A stretch of 64,000 nt of DNA from Diploscapter coronatus (Eukaryota > Nematoda > Chromadorea > Rhabditida > Rhabditidae), in the NCBI GenBank assembly GCA_964036155.1, contig OZ038423.1, positions 29,713,249 through 29,777,248 on the forward strand, read 5' to 3'. Shown here in pieces: positions 1 through 13,616 of the stretch. The notes under the pieces were generated by a model, which searched no databases, was not told where the DNA came from, and was given only the letters and a program-made list of their open reading frames with translations. Position 1 is the first letter of the stretch. Every line of letters begins with the position of its first letter. Made by a program: the position numbers and the translations under genes.

Positions 1-1541
1 GGGCAAAATGAATGAGACTAACATGAGCACATTGCGCATTATTGATGGACAAATAAACTCACGCGTATAAGAAAAATTACAGACCCTTACGCAACCAGAA
101 AGAATTTGCGAACTAGAGCATAAATCGAGGAAAAACCAAATTTACCACCATCTCATCAATATCTACAGGACCAAGACGAATGATGATTTTTGCTGTTTAA
201 AGCCAAACGTGGAAGTGAATGGAATGTTGGATAAGAAGACGTCTGATATTTCGTGAGCCAACATGATAGGTCTCACTTATAAACTTTCTAATGTCAAGAT
301 CAAGAGTGAAACGATAGTGGATACCGTAATTTACGTCAAAAATGTTGAATAATGAGCGTTGAAACCAAAATCGACTTTCGAAGTTCGAGTCCTTCTCGAT
401 CCCGGTAGAAAATGTTAATAAATATATGAAGACCGGGCTTTCTGGATAAACAGGTCAGCGAAAAGGTCAAAACTATCCATGATTTCTGACCCTGCAACTT
501 ATCACAATCTGATCTTATTTAACTTCGCGATCTTTCGATATTCGACAAGCAAGATATGTTAGCAGGATTCCAAATGACTCGAAATATGAAAATTTATCCA
601 GTCTAGATAAGATAAGTCCAGTACATCAATAGCTTACATTAGACATTTGACCGTCACTGTATCTTCATTTACTATTTGATAGAGGTTTGCGTCTCCTGTG
701 ACAACTCTATAGCCTAACCTGAAGCCCATTTCCACCTTCTAACAAAAATCATTAGAAAAAGCCGACAAAAGTGTACATTCGCGTACGTGGCGCGGACTAT
801 CTCTTTGGTTCGAACGCAACGCGATCACGTTGCGTGTGAATCGATCAATTTCCCACCTATATTTTCTCGAATTTCTTCTCTCTATTTTTCGATTATTTTC
901 CGTTAACTGGCCAATTAGCTCGTTAATTAGGACTAAACTAGCTCTCTCGCATTCACCACTAGTGCTCCTAGTCATTCTCACAAGAATTTAGCACGTTTCC
1001 GTTCGCTATTTGCATTTTTTAAAGAATTTTTCTCGAAAATTATCCGAATTTGACGCCCAAAATTATGTAAGGAGAATGAGAATATGTGGGTAAAACTTTT
1101 CTTTATCCAATAGACAAGAATGTCTCACTTGTGATCCTCTATTCTGAACCATCCAAAACATCATCGACAAGTGAAGTTTCAATTGTACAATCGTTTTTGT
1201 GCGTTCAGACCCGCGAATTGTCCCCTCTTCCCTCTTTCACTCCATTTCTCTCATTTCCCCCGTTCTTTTTACCTATTAACGTGTATTGTTTAATGACTGT
1301 GTGCTCATTGTGAGGGTAAACATCTTCGTGCATCTTCTCTCTCAGCCTTAGCAGCCTGGTCATCTCGCCCTAGGCTCTCAGCTCCCACTCTCAGCTCGGC
1401 TACTTCCTCTTGAGCTCTTTTTTCTCGACTAACTTCTCGCAGTCGTCGCTTTTTCCCGTCTTCCTTTCACGGACGTGCAGTGCAGCTTCGACTCAGCGAA
1501 TTTGATTCAATTTAGTTTTAGCCTCAATCGATTAGGCTCAA
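1..1541. other. Upstream flank, no confident gene
   Basis: No exon chain can be supported here. Positions 250-480 on the + strand read like decayed coding sequence broken by stops, with a short patch (RVLLDPG, about 390-413) that faintly resembles a retropepsin active site; see findings. Positions 1200-1480 are pyrimidine-rich. An AG at 1520-1521 after a T run lies 20 nt before the aminopeptidase ATG and may be a 5'-UTR or trans-splice acceptor. Confidence 0.4.
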
Positions 1542-4500
1542 ATGATCATTCAAATCACCCTATCCTTGTGGCTATTCTTCCTCCTGCCTCATTCCTCCCT
1601 ATGTCACCCCGCTATTCGCGCTCACTCCTACGATCTCTCGTTCCGACTGCCTCTGCCAGATGACAAATTCAACGCAGCCATGGTGCTGCACTTCTCCATC
1701 CTGGCCCCCATTTCCAACTTCACTCTGGACATCTCGCCCACTCTGACGGACTTCCAGAATGTCACTCTTGTGACTCTGTCGAATCCTCCCTTGCCGATGC
1801 AAAAGCCGATCATCGAGACGTCGAACACATCGATGCGTTTCTTGATTCCTCAGTACACCCTCCCTGTGTCTGAGTACATTCTGACGATCGCCTCTTACAC
1901 CGGCCAGATCACGACCACAGCCAAACAGGGAATCTTCCGTCCAACCGAGAATTCTCCACTCATTCTGACTCACCTACAACCCGCCTTCGCCAGAACCGTC
2001 TTCCCCTGCTTCGACCACCCCAGTTCCAAGGCAGTCTTCCGAGTCTCGCTCCTTCATCCGACCACTTCCGTTTCTGTCTCAAATACAATCACTTCCGACG
2101 TTCAATTGGTGGACCCTCACTGGCAAAGAACCGTCTTCGCTTCATCTCCTCTCCTGCCGACTTATCTCCTCGCGTTCGCTATTCTTCCCGATTCCTATCA
2201 TCAGGTTGGCTCTTTTGTTCTCGATTACAGAAAAACAAACGGATTTTCTTTGCTGTAAGAGTGCAAGCTAAATTTATACCTGCCATAGAAACCTGAAGAG
2301 GACTCTAAATTCGGAAGGCAGAGATAAATTTAGAAAAATTGTACATGTGCGCATAGATAGCATATTTTCAACAAATGTTTGCAAAGATCTTTCTCGAATT
2401 CAAGCTGACGTTTCGAGAGATTACCACACGCTTTGCTATCGTGAGCTAAACCTCCTTCGAAATTGAAATTTATATTTTTATTTTCCTGTTTTGTCTTGAT
2501 ATTAGTTCAAAAGGAGGCTTTGTTTGCGAGCGAAGAAGTGCTAGAAGTCGAACATCATCCTGCTGCCCTCTGAATGCCTCGCTTTCATGCTTCCCTGCCC
2601 GATACAGTAAGCAGTCCTATTTCACGCGTCTTTGCCTCATCTCGCCGAATCTGCCTCGGATTTCCCAGGCAAATCAGCTTACTCGAGGCCACTCGACAAG
2701 TCGGCAATGCTTTACGCGTATTCAAAATGCTCGGTTGTTGTTGGCTTGTCTGCCTTACCAAATACGCCAAACGCAGCAATCCATCAGTAAGAAGTCAAGC
2801 AGCTCAGGCTCTGCCCTTATCTTCATCCCTGAAACGATCCGCTTAGCCCGCATCAATCGGCGGCTCTCAATCACCACGTCTATTTGGCTTATCATCTTCT
2901 AATTCTCCCTCTGAAATCTCGATTCTTGCATTTTGTTGTTTGACTTTGCGCTGCTGCTGCTGCTTTTAGAGCTACCGTAGTCTTCTTTCAAAAATGAATA
3001 AATAGGCGAATTATCTGCGTAACGGCAAACTTTATTATTATTTTTTTAATGTATTTACGTAATCTTGCTGCTTACACATTCGAAGGGATTTGAAATTGAG
3101 CACAAAGCTGTTGCTGCGTTGGGGGGACAGTTAGTAAGGAAAATGAAGGGAAGCAAGCAGAGCAAAGGGATAATCTGAAGAAGGAGATTCTGTTACTGAA
3201 TTCATCACCGCTAATCCTCGAAATGAGTCAGAACCCTGGATGAATGGGGAAATGAATAGGTCAGAGAGCGGGATAAGGAATGGGGATTTAGAGAAGCATG
3301 GGGATGGATGTAATCCGGACAAAAGCCGAAATCCCCTCGAGCCCCGGATCGAAGGAAAAGGGAAAAGGCTAATCCCTTTTAACTGTGAAACACATCTGAG
3401 AGTGATGATGCACAGCAACAGCAGCTAATCACAACAAATTATCACATGTAGCATCAAATCTAAGATCGGAAAAAAACAATGAAGAAATAGGGGAATTGAA
3501 ACAAAATTGTTGCAGTTTCAGTTTGAAATATATATGAAGATCAGCTTAGAAAAATCAAACAGATCTTTAAAACCTTTCGTCAGATGAAGAAAAAATATTA
3601 CACGGAATGTCCCAAATCTGGGCGGCTTTACGTTTGAAAATCGAGGCCATGGAAATTAAGGAGTTCTCGACTAAACGAAACATGCAAAATAAATCTTAGC
3701 CTAGGGATGATTAAATCAAGTATTTTTTGAAGAAAAGGCTCCTACTCATCTAATTAGGAATGTTGAAAAGCATCTTTACAGACCCAAACTTTTTGCAGAC
3801 CTATAGAGCATACATTCTCAGTGAATTTTTCGACGATTGTTTTCGATGGAATTTTTCATGAAGTAGCGAGCGTGACAACTTTTACATCTACCATCAAACT
3901 AGTGAATAATCTTGCAGATATCTCGTCAGACCTCATTCGGCGTGACAATCCGCGTCCATTCGAATTCGCTCGACAAAACCCGCCCTGTACTCGATGCAGC
4001 TGTGCTCAGTTTCGAGGCACTCGCTGCACTCATTCAGATTGAACTTCCTCTCAACAAGGTCTGTCAATTCCCCCAATCACTGACAACAGAAGAGCGCTTC
4101 AGATCGACATAATAATCACACCGAATTACGAAGGGATGATGGAGAATTGGGCCCTGGTGATAATGTCGGAGAAATACACGGAAGAGACTAACAGAGCTCA
4201 GCTGATCTATGCAATCGCGCACGAACTGGCTCATCACTGGATTGGAAACAGGGTCACTGTCAACAATTGGCAACACATTTGTTTGCAGGTTAGTATGAAT
4301 TACGTCAAAATTAAAGAATTTTAGTAGAAATGCAATTAGAAAATAGCACCATCGCTGGATAATTGTGTGAAGTAAAGGTTCTTCGCTAACACACATGACA
4401 TTGAGTTTAGATTGAGTGAGAGGATTTGGCTTTAAAAAAGTGATCATCATCTATCTTATGATCATTTAAATTCAATAGCATCCTATTGGCTTGCATGAAA

Positions 4501-7500
4501 TTCATTTTTGAGGCGATAAATATGTCGTTAGTTTCTCGTTTTTGATTGCAGCAGTGTGAGTAGGTATTGGGAATACTGGCATACTGTAGCTATAAAGTAG
4601 CAGGGCGTGCAGCAGCGAGTGACTAAGTTCGTGTTGATTTTCACTGCTGTGGATTTGATTTCCCCCCTTTCAAACACAAAATTGTTGTTTTGCCCGTGCG
4701 AATTTTTAATACAATATAATAACCGGATGCATTTGGCTTGGGACTGAGAATAGGAGGGAATCTGAATGTGAACAGAAGAAAATAAATGAAGACGAACGAG
4801 AGATAATGAAATGACACAGTGAGTGAGGGGAGGATTAGAGGAGCAGAAAAAGGAAAGTTAGAACGAGAAGATATTTTTGCGAGTAAAGTGATTGCGCAGG
4901 AGAGGAAAACAACCGAAAAGGCGGCAGCAAAAATAACACAACAAAAACAGCGGAAGAATGAAAAAGGCCAGGCCAAATAAAATGACTGCTTTGGTTGCTT
5001 GCCTCAGCTTTTGTTTTCTGTTTCTTATTGCCTTTTTCATGCGTTCTCTGTTCATTTCTGCTTTCTGTTTTCTATTGATGTTTTCCATATTCCACCACCC
5101 AAATCTATCATTGTTTTCCTTTAGCATTCCATTTTCTTCATTCTAGTCCCTTACCCCTTCCCCTCAACTTACAATTACTCATTCTCATTCTCCTCTTTAC
5201 TTTCACTCTCATCATTCCTCATTCACTTTGCCCCTCTTCCTTTCCGTCAAAAGCGAGCCAAGTCCCGGAATCGATTCACTCTTTTTCATCCCCATTCCCG
5301 TGTTGTTGTTGTTTTTCAGCCTGCAGCCAACCCTTCGAGCGAACAGACAGTGAAGTAGAAAAAGTGAAATAGCAGGTTGAAATGAGCGAATGACGGGAAA
5401 GCAGAGAAAGTGAGAGAGCATGACTAATTGAGAGGGAAACAGAGAAGCAAACACTATTTGTGCGTGTTTTTACAAAGCACGTTCAGTGGCAAAACAACCT
5501 CCAGAGATGCGACCTGCGAAGAGAGACGAGGCCCCCTAAGGCAGAGATAAAGAGGACCGAGAAGCAGAGAAAGAATGAACGAACTGACAACAAACTGAAA
5601 AAATGAGGGCATCTATCGATAGACTGACAGACAGACAGACAGAGCGAAGATGAACATAGACAAAACAATAAATAGAAAATGGAAGACCAAGCTGAAAGAA
5701 TGATGATATATTGAAAAGTTGGAAAAAGCTTGAAAATGGGGAGTTTCGACTTCTTTATGAGGAAAAATAATCTAATAGAATTGCGCTGAAAATCTACACA
5801 AGATCGTAATGTAAGAACTAAAAAATCGGAATCTGATTCGCAATTGTTTCTAGAAATCTTTCCGAAGTAGGTTGGAATAGGAATTTGTCGTAAGCTAATG
5901 TGCATGTGTGCACTTGCGAAATGGTCATCCTTCAAACGTTCCAAATTCGATATTTCTCATTTTCATAAAATAATCAGACGCCCATAATACCATTTCGCAT
6001 AAAGCGACAAAATTTTTAGGGGCGAAAAATTCAAATTGCCTAATTTATCGAAATTAAGAGGAATCGCAAATTTGTTGAACTTTTTAATATCGTTTAGTAG
6101 ATCTAAGCATTTTTCCTTTTATGACAATACATATAATAAAATATGAAAACGCAAACAAACTGCAAACGCGACAAATATGGCATGGAAAACGCCTAATTTG
6201 GCAGTGAAATATTTTGGAATCGGTCCAGAATTGGCATAATTAGCTGCGTGTGTATCCTGAACATTGACGATCAGCTGTAAACAAATCAAACGAATAACAA
6301 TCAGAAAATAGTCGGTTTGATCTGATTGACAAAAACAGAAACAGTAACAGAGGATAAACAGGAAAAAGCAGTAAGAATAGCTGGTAAATGAGTAGTGAGT
6401 AAATCACAAACAACATCCAGTAAGTGTATGAAATCATCATTATTTATGGCTATAATCTTCAGAATCGTGATGTTTTAATTGGAATGTAAATAAAATAACG
6501 AGAATTTGCATAGTAATTTTCAATTAGATGAGGAAATGTGAATCATTCTCAATTATGAATTTACTGCATATCAAGATAAAAATTAACCTAATTTTTCCCA
6601 GGCTACTTTTAGCCATTATTTTAGTCGAATGACGAGTCTAATAGCGGTTATTAATCGTGCCTTGCCACTTTCAAATCTGGTGGCATAAATAAACGAAATT
6701 GAAACAGCAACTTTGCTGCTTAACTGCATTAGGAATTCGCTCTCCGTCGGAGCAATTTTGATAAGAGCTGCGAAAGCTTAGAGCGGAAAGGGAAAGGGGC
6801 AGCTAAAAATGTTTATCACGCCTCGCAATTAGATATGCTGCCTGCAACTTGTGCAAAGACAGGCAACTCATATTCTCTTCAAGGGGTGACTCATGAATGA
6901 GGAAGATCAAAATAACTAACAAACACGAGAGTGATGCACTTATAATGCAGATAGACGCAAATGAATGATGATGTGATTTAGGAAGATCTGACGGATGTCT
7001 TGGCTATGAAAGTGGTCGAGAAAATCGTCTCCAGGCAAGAATACGAGGCTCTCAGGTACGGTATTTACAAAATGCATTATTTTAGAGTTAAATTATTCGG
7101 AGACTAAAATGTAAAGAGTTATAAACATTCAGACAGGTAAACTAAAAGAAAGCTTTATCACAAATTATGTTCACTTTTATTGATGCCGAATTATTTTTTA
7201 AAAATATTTTTATCATATTTCATCCAAAAACTCTTTATGAAACTGAGGAATTTAGTCCGAGTTCTATTTGAATGCATTTTTGAACTCGTGAATAATTGAT
7301 ACGTTACACGTGATAAAGCTTTCTGATAAACCTATTGTAATAAATCCAGAATAAGAATAAACTGGAATTAGATTGATTATAAGAACACAATTACAGATTG
7401 TCACAATATGTGGAAATCCAGCTGGCAGAACAATTCATTTCCCCCAACCATTCACTTATGATGCCCCAGGAGATTGACCAACATATCGTGAGTTTTTTTT

Positions 7501-10500
7501 TTTCTATATTTCTAGAAACAGATGGAATTCACTACTAATTTCCTGTAGCTAAGAATGGATGTCAACTAAAGTTGTAAGAATGAACTTTGATATCTATTTA
7601 TGAGTTAAAACTAAAATAATCCACTCATGCTCGATGTTATTTTACCGCGTTGTTTTTGCATTCGCAGTGGCAACAAAATAATTACCACACTTTCAGCTGT
7701 TTGTTGATTTTTTAATTGAGAATCGTAGGCGAGAGTTTCCGCTCTTTAATATCTTCCCGTCTTTTTCCGTCTTTCTTTGCCTCATGTGAGTCGTCTCGGC
7801 ATTTTTTGGCTGTGTTCTGACCTGTTATTATTTTGTTACCAACACGTGCGTGCATAATGTAGTTGCAGGTAAAATGAAGCAGCAGTGCATTCATTTTGTA
7901 GTATAGCATAAAAGCGGCAGAGATTATGAAGCGTATTCACAGAGAGGGAAGCAGGAAACTAATCAACAATATCAGAGTTAGAGCCTGCAAAATATGTAGT
8001 TCACCGTTCATTGCCTATAACTTATCATAAAGCAATGAAATGTAAGAAAAGCAATACGAAAACACACGAAACAGCTGCGTTTCGCTGCACTCACATTTCA
8101 TTAGTTCGAGCCTTTTTCGGATTAAGACTTTTTCAGACAGAAAATATGAAATTAGACCGCGAGTTAAGCGGTGAATAATCAGATAACACTTGCAACTAAA
8201 ATATTTAGTCGCTTGCTAGAACTCTCAGAGACCAACTCACATCTCAGAAAATATCGCGTCTATCAGAAATTTCGTACAGATCTTCAAATTTCTTTGAGAA
8301 TACAACCATCCCTCCGTATTTGGTTTAAAAATCTCATGAGCTCGGAAAACTGCCTATCACTAGTGAATCATCAATTTACAATTAATTATAGACAAACGAT
8401 AAGTTCCATTTTTTATAGAAGATGCAAATGGTATTCTTGGTCAAGACAATAATTACCACATTGCAAGGCGTAAAATTATTTTGTATTTCTTAAGATAAGA
8501 GAAAAAGTTAGAAAGAATCAGCAGAATAATTATCTCCCCAGCTTACTTTTAATTTATAGCGTAGCTGTAAATGAATGCGGGATCGTAAAACAATAAACAA
8601 CAAATTGTTTACCATTTGTGCCTATTTTAGCGATGACGATAACCACTGCAAACAGCTGACTCGAAAGCGCTGATTCCAATTCAAATTTCTCTTTTCGTGG
8701 TGCATGTCAGACATCAAATTTCCCCACTAGCAACTTTGAAAACGAAAGTTTTTTGTCTCGCGTTTTGCACGAGACCAAAAGAGCTGATAATAATTGATAA
8801 GGGAAGGAGTCAAGAGGGAAAGGGAAAAGGGAGCTTGAAGCCAAAGGATGAATTGGAGAGATACAGACTGCTGTGATAATCAGTTTAGCATTATGATTAG
8901 AGGAGGGGATTGTGATCAGAAGTCATAGTCCCTTCTGCTAGCTTGCTCAATTTGGAAATGGAATTGTCCTTTCCTTTTTTTCTTCCAATGAAAGCAAAAG
9001 TCCACCGAAAATACCATAGATCATATCTTTAAAAACTCGTTAGTAAAAAGGGGTATTTCTAAATCGCTGGTAAAAGACAGAAAATACGTAATTTGTTTGT
9101 TCGCAAAGAGAATAATTAGTGTTTATGAATTCCTACGATTACTGAAAAAAGTAAATTATACGAACTATAAGAAGATATGGTGGAATTTTTCTATTTTAGC
9201 TCTCCCCTAAACAATTTCATATACCAATGTTTGATACTTAGCGATCTACAAAGAAAATAACGCAGTCTTTTCAGATGAACACTCATTGCTACCTGAAAGG
9301 AGTGACTATGTTGGAAAGCATAGAATCCCTAGTGGGAGAGTCGTTCTTCCTGTCAGTCATTCGCAACATTGTCGCCACGAGACAATGGTTCGACTTGGAT
9401 GTGTTTGCAGAGTATTTCACTGATGTCATCATTGAAAATACGCAACTCAAAGAGGTTAGAAAATTTGCAATAACGAAAACACATAACTGTAGCTACTGCA
9501 TTTTTCTCAAATTTATACGGAAGATCGTCATTAAATCTCTATGCAGAAGATTTTGAAGATCACTAAATTCGATGTGCAGCATTTTCGTCGTCAGAAGAAA
9601 AACTTAATCGAACAGAATCTTCATATTCCAAACTCAACTTAAGCAGGCTTTTACTCGAAATGAAAAATTGTAGAGAAGGTGGTACGCAAAACGAGAATCT
9701 TTCTATAGAAAATTGATAGATGAGAGGGTGCGCAACATTGTTTTAGGGGAGTACACACGGCAGATCTGACTTAGGTCGACCCTAGATTTTTATCTGAACT
9801 GTCCAAATTTGCCCCCTCGCATTTTAATACCTCCAGAAATATTCTTCTTTTCAGATAATTCTTTTCTGGTTCAACCAGCCAGGCTTCCCTTCCGTCTACG
9901 TGAACGAGTCTCGACCAATCGCCTCCATCACTCAGTCAGTTCCTCTATGGCCCCTACCTCTTCACAGCCATCAATATCTCCCCCTAGTCCTCTTTTCTCA
10001 GGTACGGCAATTACTTTCTGCCTTTTTCCCTAAGTTCATCTTTTTTCAGACCGTCTCCTTCCCTCTACCGTATCATCCCTTCATAGTCAATGCTAATTTC
10101 TCTTCGTTCTACAGAGTCAACTACGATCCATCAACGTGGAATGCTATTTTCGAGTGAGTTTCATTCGAATGTGAAGAAGGAAAGATGATGAAAAGAAGAG
10201 AATGATGAAGCGAAAATACAAACTTGCAGTCACATGGCACTGGATTTGGAACAGTTCACGCCCACAGGCAGAGCTCAATTGGTCAATGATTTCTGTTATT
10301 TCGCTGCGCACAATGAAGTACCTAATGCTGACAGAATCAGGAGCAAAGTGTTTGATATTGTAAGTTTACGCGCATACTTCGAAAAGAGAATCGACGATAA
10401 AAGTGAATGAAAACAATAAAAAATAAAAAACTAATAAAACAAAAATTAAAGTAAAATAAACAAGTAAAAATAAATAGGAAAAATATAATTTAAAGAAAAA

Positions 10501-10763
10501 AAAACCAAACCAACCTTTGTCAGGTATATTCCGCGCCAGCCTCATTCGAACTGTGCGACTTCTCCCTTTATTGGTGTCTAAACTCGACTCCCTCGCCTAC
10601 GTCCTCAGCCCTGTTGCCCTCCCTGCTCCGGTCCCTGGCCGTCCAATTCTCCTCCTTTGTCGGCTCCCACACTCCAGACTCCTCTTACGCATGCAGATCA
10701 GGCCATATGATGTACAACTTGAACATGCTTTGCTTAAAGATATTCAATGTTAAGTGTCTTTAG
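1542..10763 (+). CDS. Secreted M1-family zinc aminopeptidase (aminopeptidase N-like), short C-terminus
   Basis: Ten exons: 1542-2204, 3918-4058, 4103-4288, 6982-7055, 7397-7487, 9275-9454, 9855-10001, 10050-10153, 10230-10359, 10524-10763; 651 aa, all phases compatible. Residues 1-20 form a signal peptide, then the M1 beta-sandwich start (HSYDLSFRLPLPD). Catalytic signatures: GMMEN at 279-283 (fits GXMEN), HELAH at 308-312, and the third zinc ligand Glu331 exactly 18 residues after the last His, split across a 2.7-kb intron; Tyr391 (YLKG) matches the catalytic Tyr. The family removes N-terminal residues from peptides outside the cell or at its surface. Animal members are usually about 900-1000 aa; here the C-terminal helical domain is cut short by a stop at 10761-10763, and no further exon is visible before the convergent gene. 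Several possible N-glycosylation sites. Secreted rather than membrane-anchored is inferred: no second membrane segment is seen. Confidence 0.9.
2205..3917 (+). other. Intron 1 of the M1 aminopeptidase gene
   Basis: 1.7-kb intron between the N-terminal exon and the exon leading to the active site. It carries a foldback at 2269-2332 and a stretch at 2570-2880 that is richer in G+C than its surroundings. Open frames there on both strands resemble no protein I know and have no matching splice sites. Confidence 0.6.
2269..2332. repeat. Short foldback (inverted repeat)
   Basis: The 16-nt arms 2269-2284 and 2317-2332 are complementary at 14 of 16 positions, with a 32-nt loop. Too small to assign to a transposon family. 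Confidence 0.4.
4289..6981 (+). other. Intron 3 of the M1 aminopeptidase gene
   Basis: 2.7-kb intron splitting the zinc-site motif between Gln330 and Glu331. It holds a (GACA)n microsatellite at 5624-5643 and purine-rich tracts. No nested exon was recognised on either strand. Confidence 0.6.
5624..5643. repeat. (GACA)n microsatellite
   Basis: About five tandem GACA units inside intron 3 of the aminopeptidase gene. Confidence 0.7.
7488..9274 (+). other. Intron 5 of the M1 aminopeptidase gene
   Basis: 1.8-kb intron before the exon carrying the catalytic Tyr. No nested gene or recognisable repeat was seen; the open frames inside have no splice context. Confidence 0.55.
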
Positions 10764-11740
10764 GCTAAGCACTTATTCATGATAAATTGAAACTTTCAAC
10801 TTCTTTTTCTGCAAAGATTCAGTTTATGCAAAGTTGGAAGGTTTCTAAGTTATCATCATCGCCATTCATTTATTTGCTTGTTATTAGCATTCTATGACAG
10901 TTTTTCTCTAATATCACCTCTCGTCAAGCTGACTTTCAAATCATTATTCCAGAAATATAGTTATGATTATTATGAGATTTTCTGATATCATTCTGAGAAA
11001 TTCAGAAAATTCCATTAAGTGTGTACAAAATGCCATATTCTCATGCATTTGTTTACCAAGCAATTCATTTTAGTTTTATTCATTTCGTCATTGTTCCTTT
11101 TCGTTATCACGTGGTCTTACTGTAAATTGCAGCTGCAACATTGTGCAGAAGTGCAGCACTCTCATTCGTGACATATCAGTTGATGATTAACGCTTCCTCT
11201 CATATTTATGTTCTTTCCTTATTTCCTTTGCACATTTCATTACTACATCATTACATCACTGCATATCCTTTCTCTGTTTCTCTTCCCTCTCTCCATTCCT
11301 AGCGATCTTTCTCAACCCCGTGCTGTTTTCTCTTCAATTCCTTTCTTGGTCACACCTTCTCTCCCTTCAAACCACGCATTTGTGCGTTCATAATACGAGT
11401 TATTCGAGTTATTATTGCAGATTGAAGAACATGTTCATCTGTGAGCCAATTAATAAATCAACAACTATTTATGTAACTTTTACTTTTACGCATCATAACA
11501 AGTGGATGTGAATACATTTTCAACAAGCATGAATGAATTTTCTGCAGAGAAATTTATTTAAAACAAATCGAAATAAAAATTAAAATATTTTACTGAAGGC
11601 CTCGAACTTCAAGTTGATATAGAATCATTCATATTTTATGAAAAATATACACACCCGTAACAAATTGTCACAACAATGACAAATCCACCGAAATTTCAAA
11701 CGTTCAAGTAATCACCCGTGTCTTCCCGTCCTTTTGCTAT
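10764..11740. other. Convergent intergenic region
   Basis: Region between the 3' ends of the aminopeptidase (+) and RPAP3 (-) genes. AATAAA-type hexamers occur near 11450 and 11570 on the + strand. The open frames at 11208-11511 match nothing known and I do not call a gene. Confidence 0.5.
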
Positions 11741-13616
11741 TTATGTCTGCTCTTCGATTCCGTACGTCTGCAGGATGAGGGACTTGTCCTGAGGAGCGAA
11801 TGACGCACAAATTCGACGCAAATCTGAAAGATAAAAATAATAATATCACAAAATTACGAAAATCTGACCGTCTTTGTCCTGTTCGTTGAGGAAGAGAATC
11901 GTCAAATCGAATCGGGAAACCGTTGCCAAAAGAAGAAGGCAACGGGCGACTGAGGCTGGCTGAAAAATTACTCTATCAAGGGGTTAGAGAATCTATAATA
12001 TTATACATCGTCTACAGTTGAGCATCGTGAAAATTGCAATACAAAAACTAGGCAAATTTTAAAATCGACTAGACATCTTGTATGCCTTAATCGATATGTT
12101 GCAGAATGATCACGCTTCATTTTAAGAATTAGAAAAAGTGAAAGCAATTGTGACGTTCAAACTGTTCATTCTTTAAAGTAATAGTAGTGAAACAGTACCT
12201 TGACTTGTCCCTGATAAATGAGACCTGCAAATCCAGTCACGAGCAGTTTCAGATGGGCTTCTTCCAATAGATCATCGAACAGAGTCTTGTACTTCGACAT
12301 GTCGATTGACTGACAAAAATCATCTTTGGAATCAAGAGATATTTCAAGATCGTACCAAAAAATACTGTGCAAATAGAGCGGGATATTCGGCAAGGCTGTT
12401 GAAATGGAGTGCGAATTGTGTGAAGGAAGTCGGGGGAGCAGGAATTGAGGGGCGTTTCTCGGATTCTGGAGCTGGTTCTTGCCTAAAACAATACATAAAA
12501 ATCGATATTTTTAAATGAAAGTTTATGCACAGTTCGAAAGAAAAAAACTTGTAAGCATTCCTTTAAGCTTTTCCATAACTCTTTAACAGTCAATCATTGT
12601 GATTTCTGTGAATTTTGTCAATGTGCCATAAAAGTGGCAGTCAGTCTTTGAGATTTCCTTTGCAAAATTGAGTACCTCTAATGAAAAGGCTGCATGAATT
12701 TATAAAAAAAAAAGAAACAAAAAACGTGATTAAAGTATTTTTCTTACTTTTCTTCGGCCTGTTCTTCTGCCTTTGCAGCACTCGGTTGTCCGATTACTTC
12801 AATATCGACCTTCTTCCACTCAGTCTGCTCCTCGCCAGTCAGTTCCTCTCCTCTCTCCACTCGCGAAATGTCCATCACCTTCGCGTTCTTCTGAAATTTT
12901 TCGTCATTTTCAAAACTTCATTATTCCCAACTTTATCTTTGATTTCCAAGAGCAGTTTGTCAGCAGCCGCATTGGCTTCGATCTGTCCGCACCTGATCAG
13001 ATCCTTCCTCGCCTGCTCGAATATTCCCAGTTCCCTCAGGGCACATGCTCGTCTGACAAAATCAGCTTTTTATCGAGATTTTAGAATTCTAAGAGAAAAT
13101 ACGAATTTTTCAACCTGTAGAAAGCCTTCGAATTGTCGTTCTGCATTTCGATGGCAGCCGTGCAGTCCATTACAGTGCTCATCCAATTCTTTAGCTGCAA
13201 ACTCGCTTGGGCTCGATTGCCTGCAAAATGATCATTTGGCATTTCGGGCCGTGCAGCTTGGTTTTCACTAGGCTGCAAGACAATAAGTGAGCTGTTGAAT
13301 CGGGGAAAACCCAAGGATTTTTGAGACTAATGTAAGTATTTATAAGGTCTACAAAATGACGATAATCGTAGCATAAAAATACGAAAATTCAAAGTCGCTT
13401 TATCATTAGTATTGTCTCAAGAACGTTCTAACTTGTCTTCTGATTTTCCATTCAAAGTAGTTTTTAGAAAATGTACTTACAAAGCACGGTAGCATCCCTC
13501 TTCTCAACGAGACTCTTGGTGTACAGCTCGACAGCCTTGTTGAACCTCTTCTCCTTGTAAGCGACATTTCCCTGCTCCTTCAATTTCAACGCCGACTCAT
13601 CGCTTTCGCTGCTCAT
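11741..13616 (-). CDS. RPAP3: RPAP3-like TPR cochaperone (R2TP complex), short form
   Basis: Eight exons: 13616-13481, 13220-13115, 13052-12932, 12890-12748, 12482-12356, 12309-12199, 11959-11869, 11823-11741; 305 aa. Residues 1-115 form one TPR domain with all five dicarboxylate-clamp residues at family spacing (Lys13, Asn17, Asn47, Lys77, Arg81), which bind the EEVD tail of HSP90/HSP70. An acidic, Ala-rich linker follows. Residues about 180-305 match the RPAP3 C-terminal domain (TSFTQFALHFNSL, then LFLNEQDKDDLRRI), which in known R2TP binds RUVBL1/2. R2TP helps assemble RNA polymerase II, snoRNPs, PIKKs and axonemal dynein. Vertebrate RPAP3 has two TPR domains and about 660 aa, so this is a reduced form; a SPAG1-like relative cannot be excluded. 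An acceptor (TTTCAG) ends 1 nt before the ATG, and the EXOC5 stop is only 174 bp upstream, so trans-splicing from an operon is plausible. Confidence 0.85.

Noticed and set aside
2574..2846. Open frames on both strands in aminopeptidase intron 1
   Set aside because: No splice context to the flanking exons, no family match, and the exon 1 to exon 2 join already gives a continuous M1 domain.
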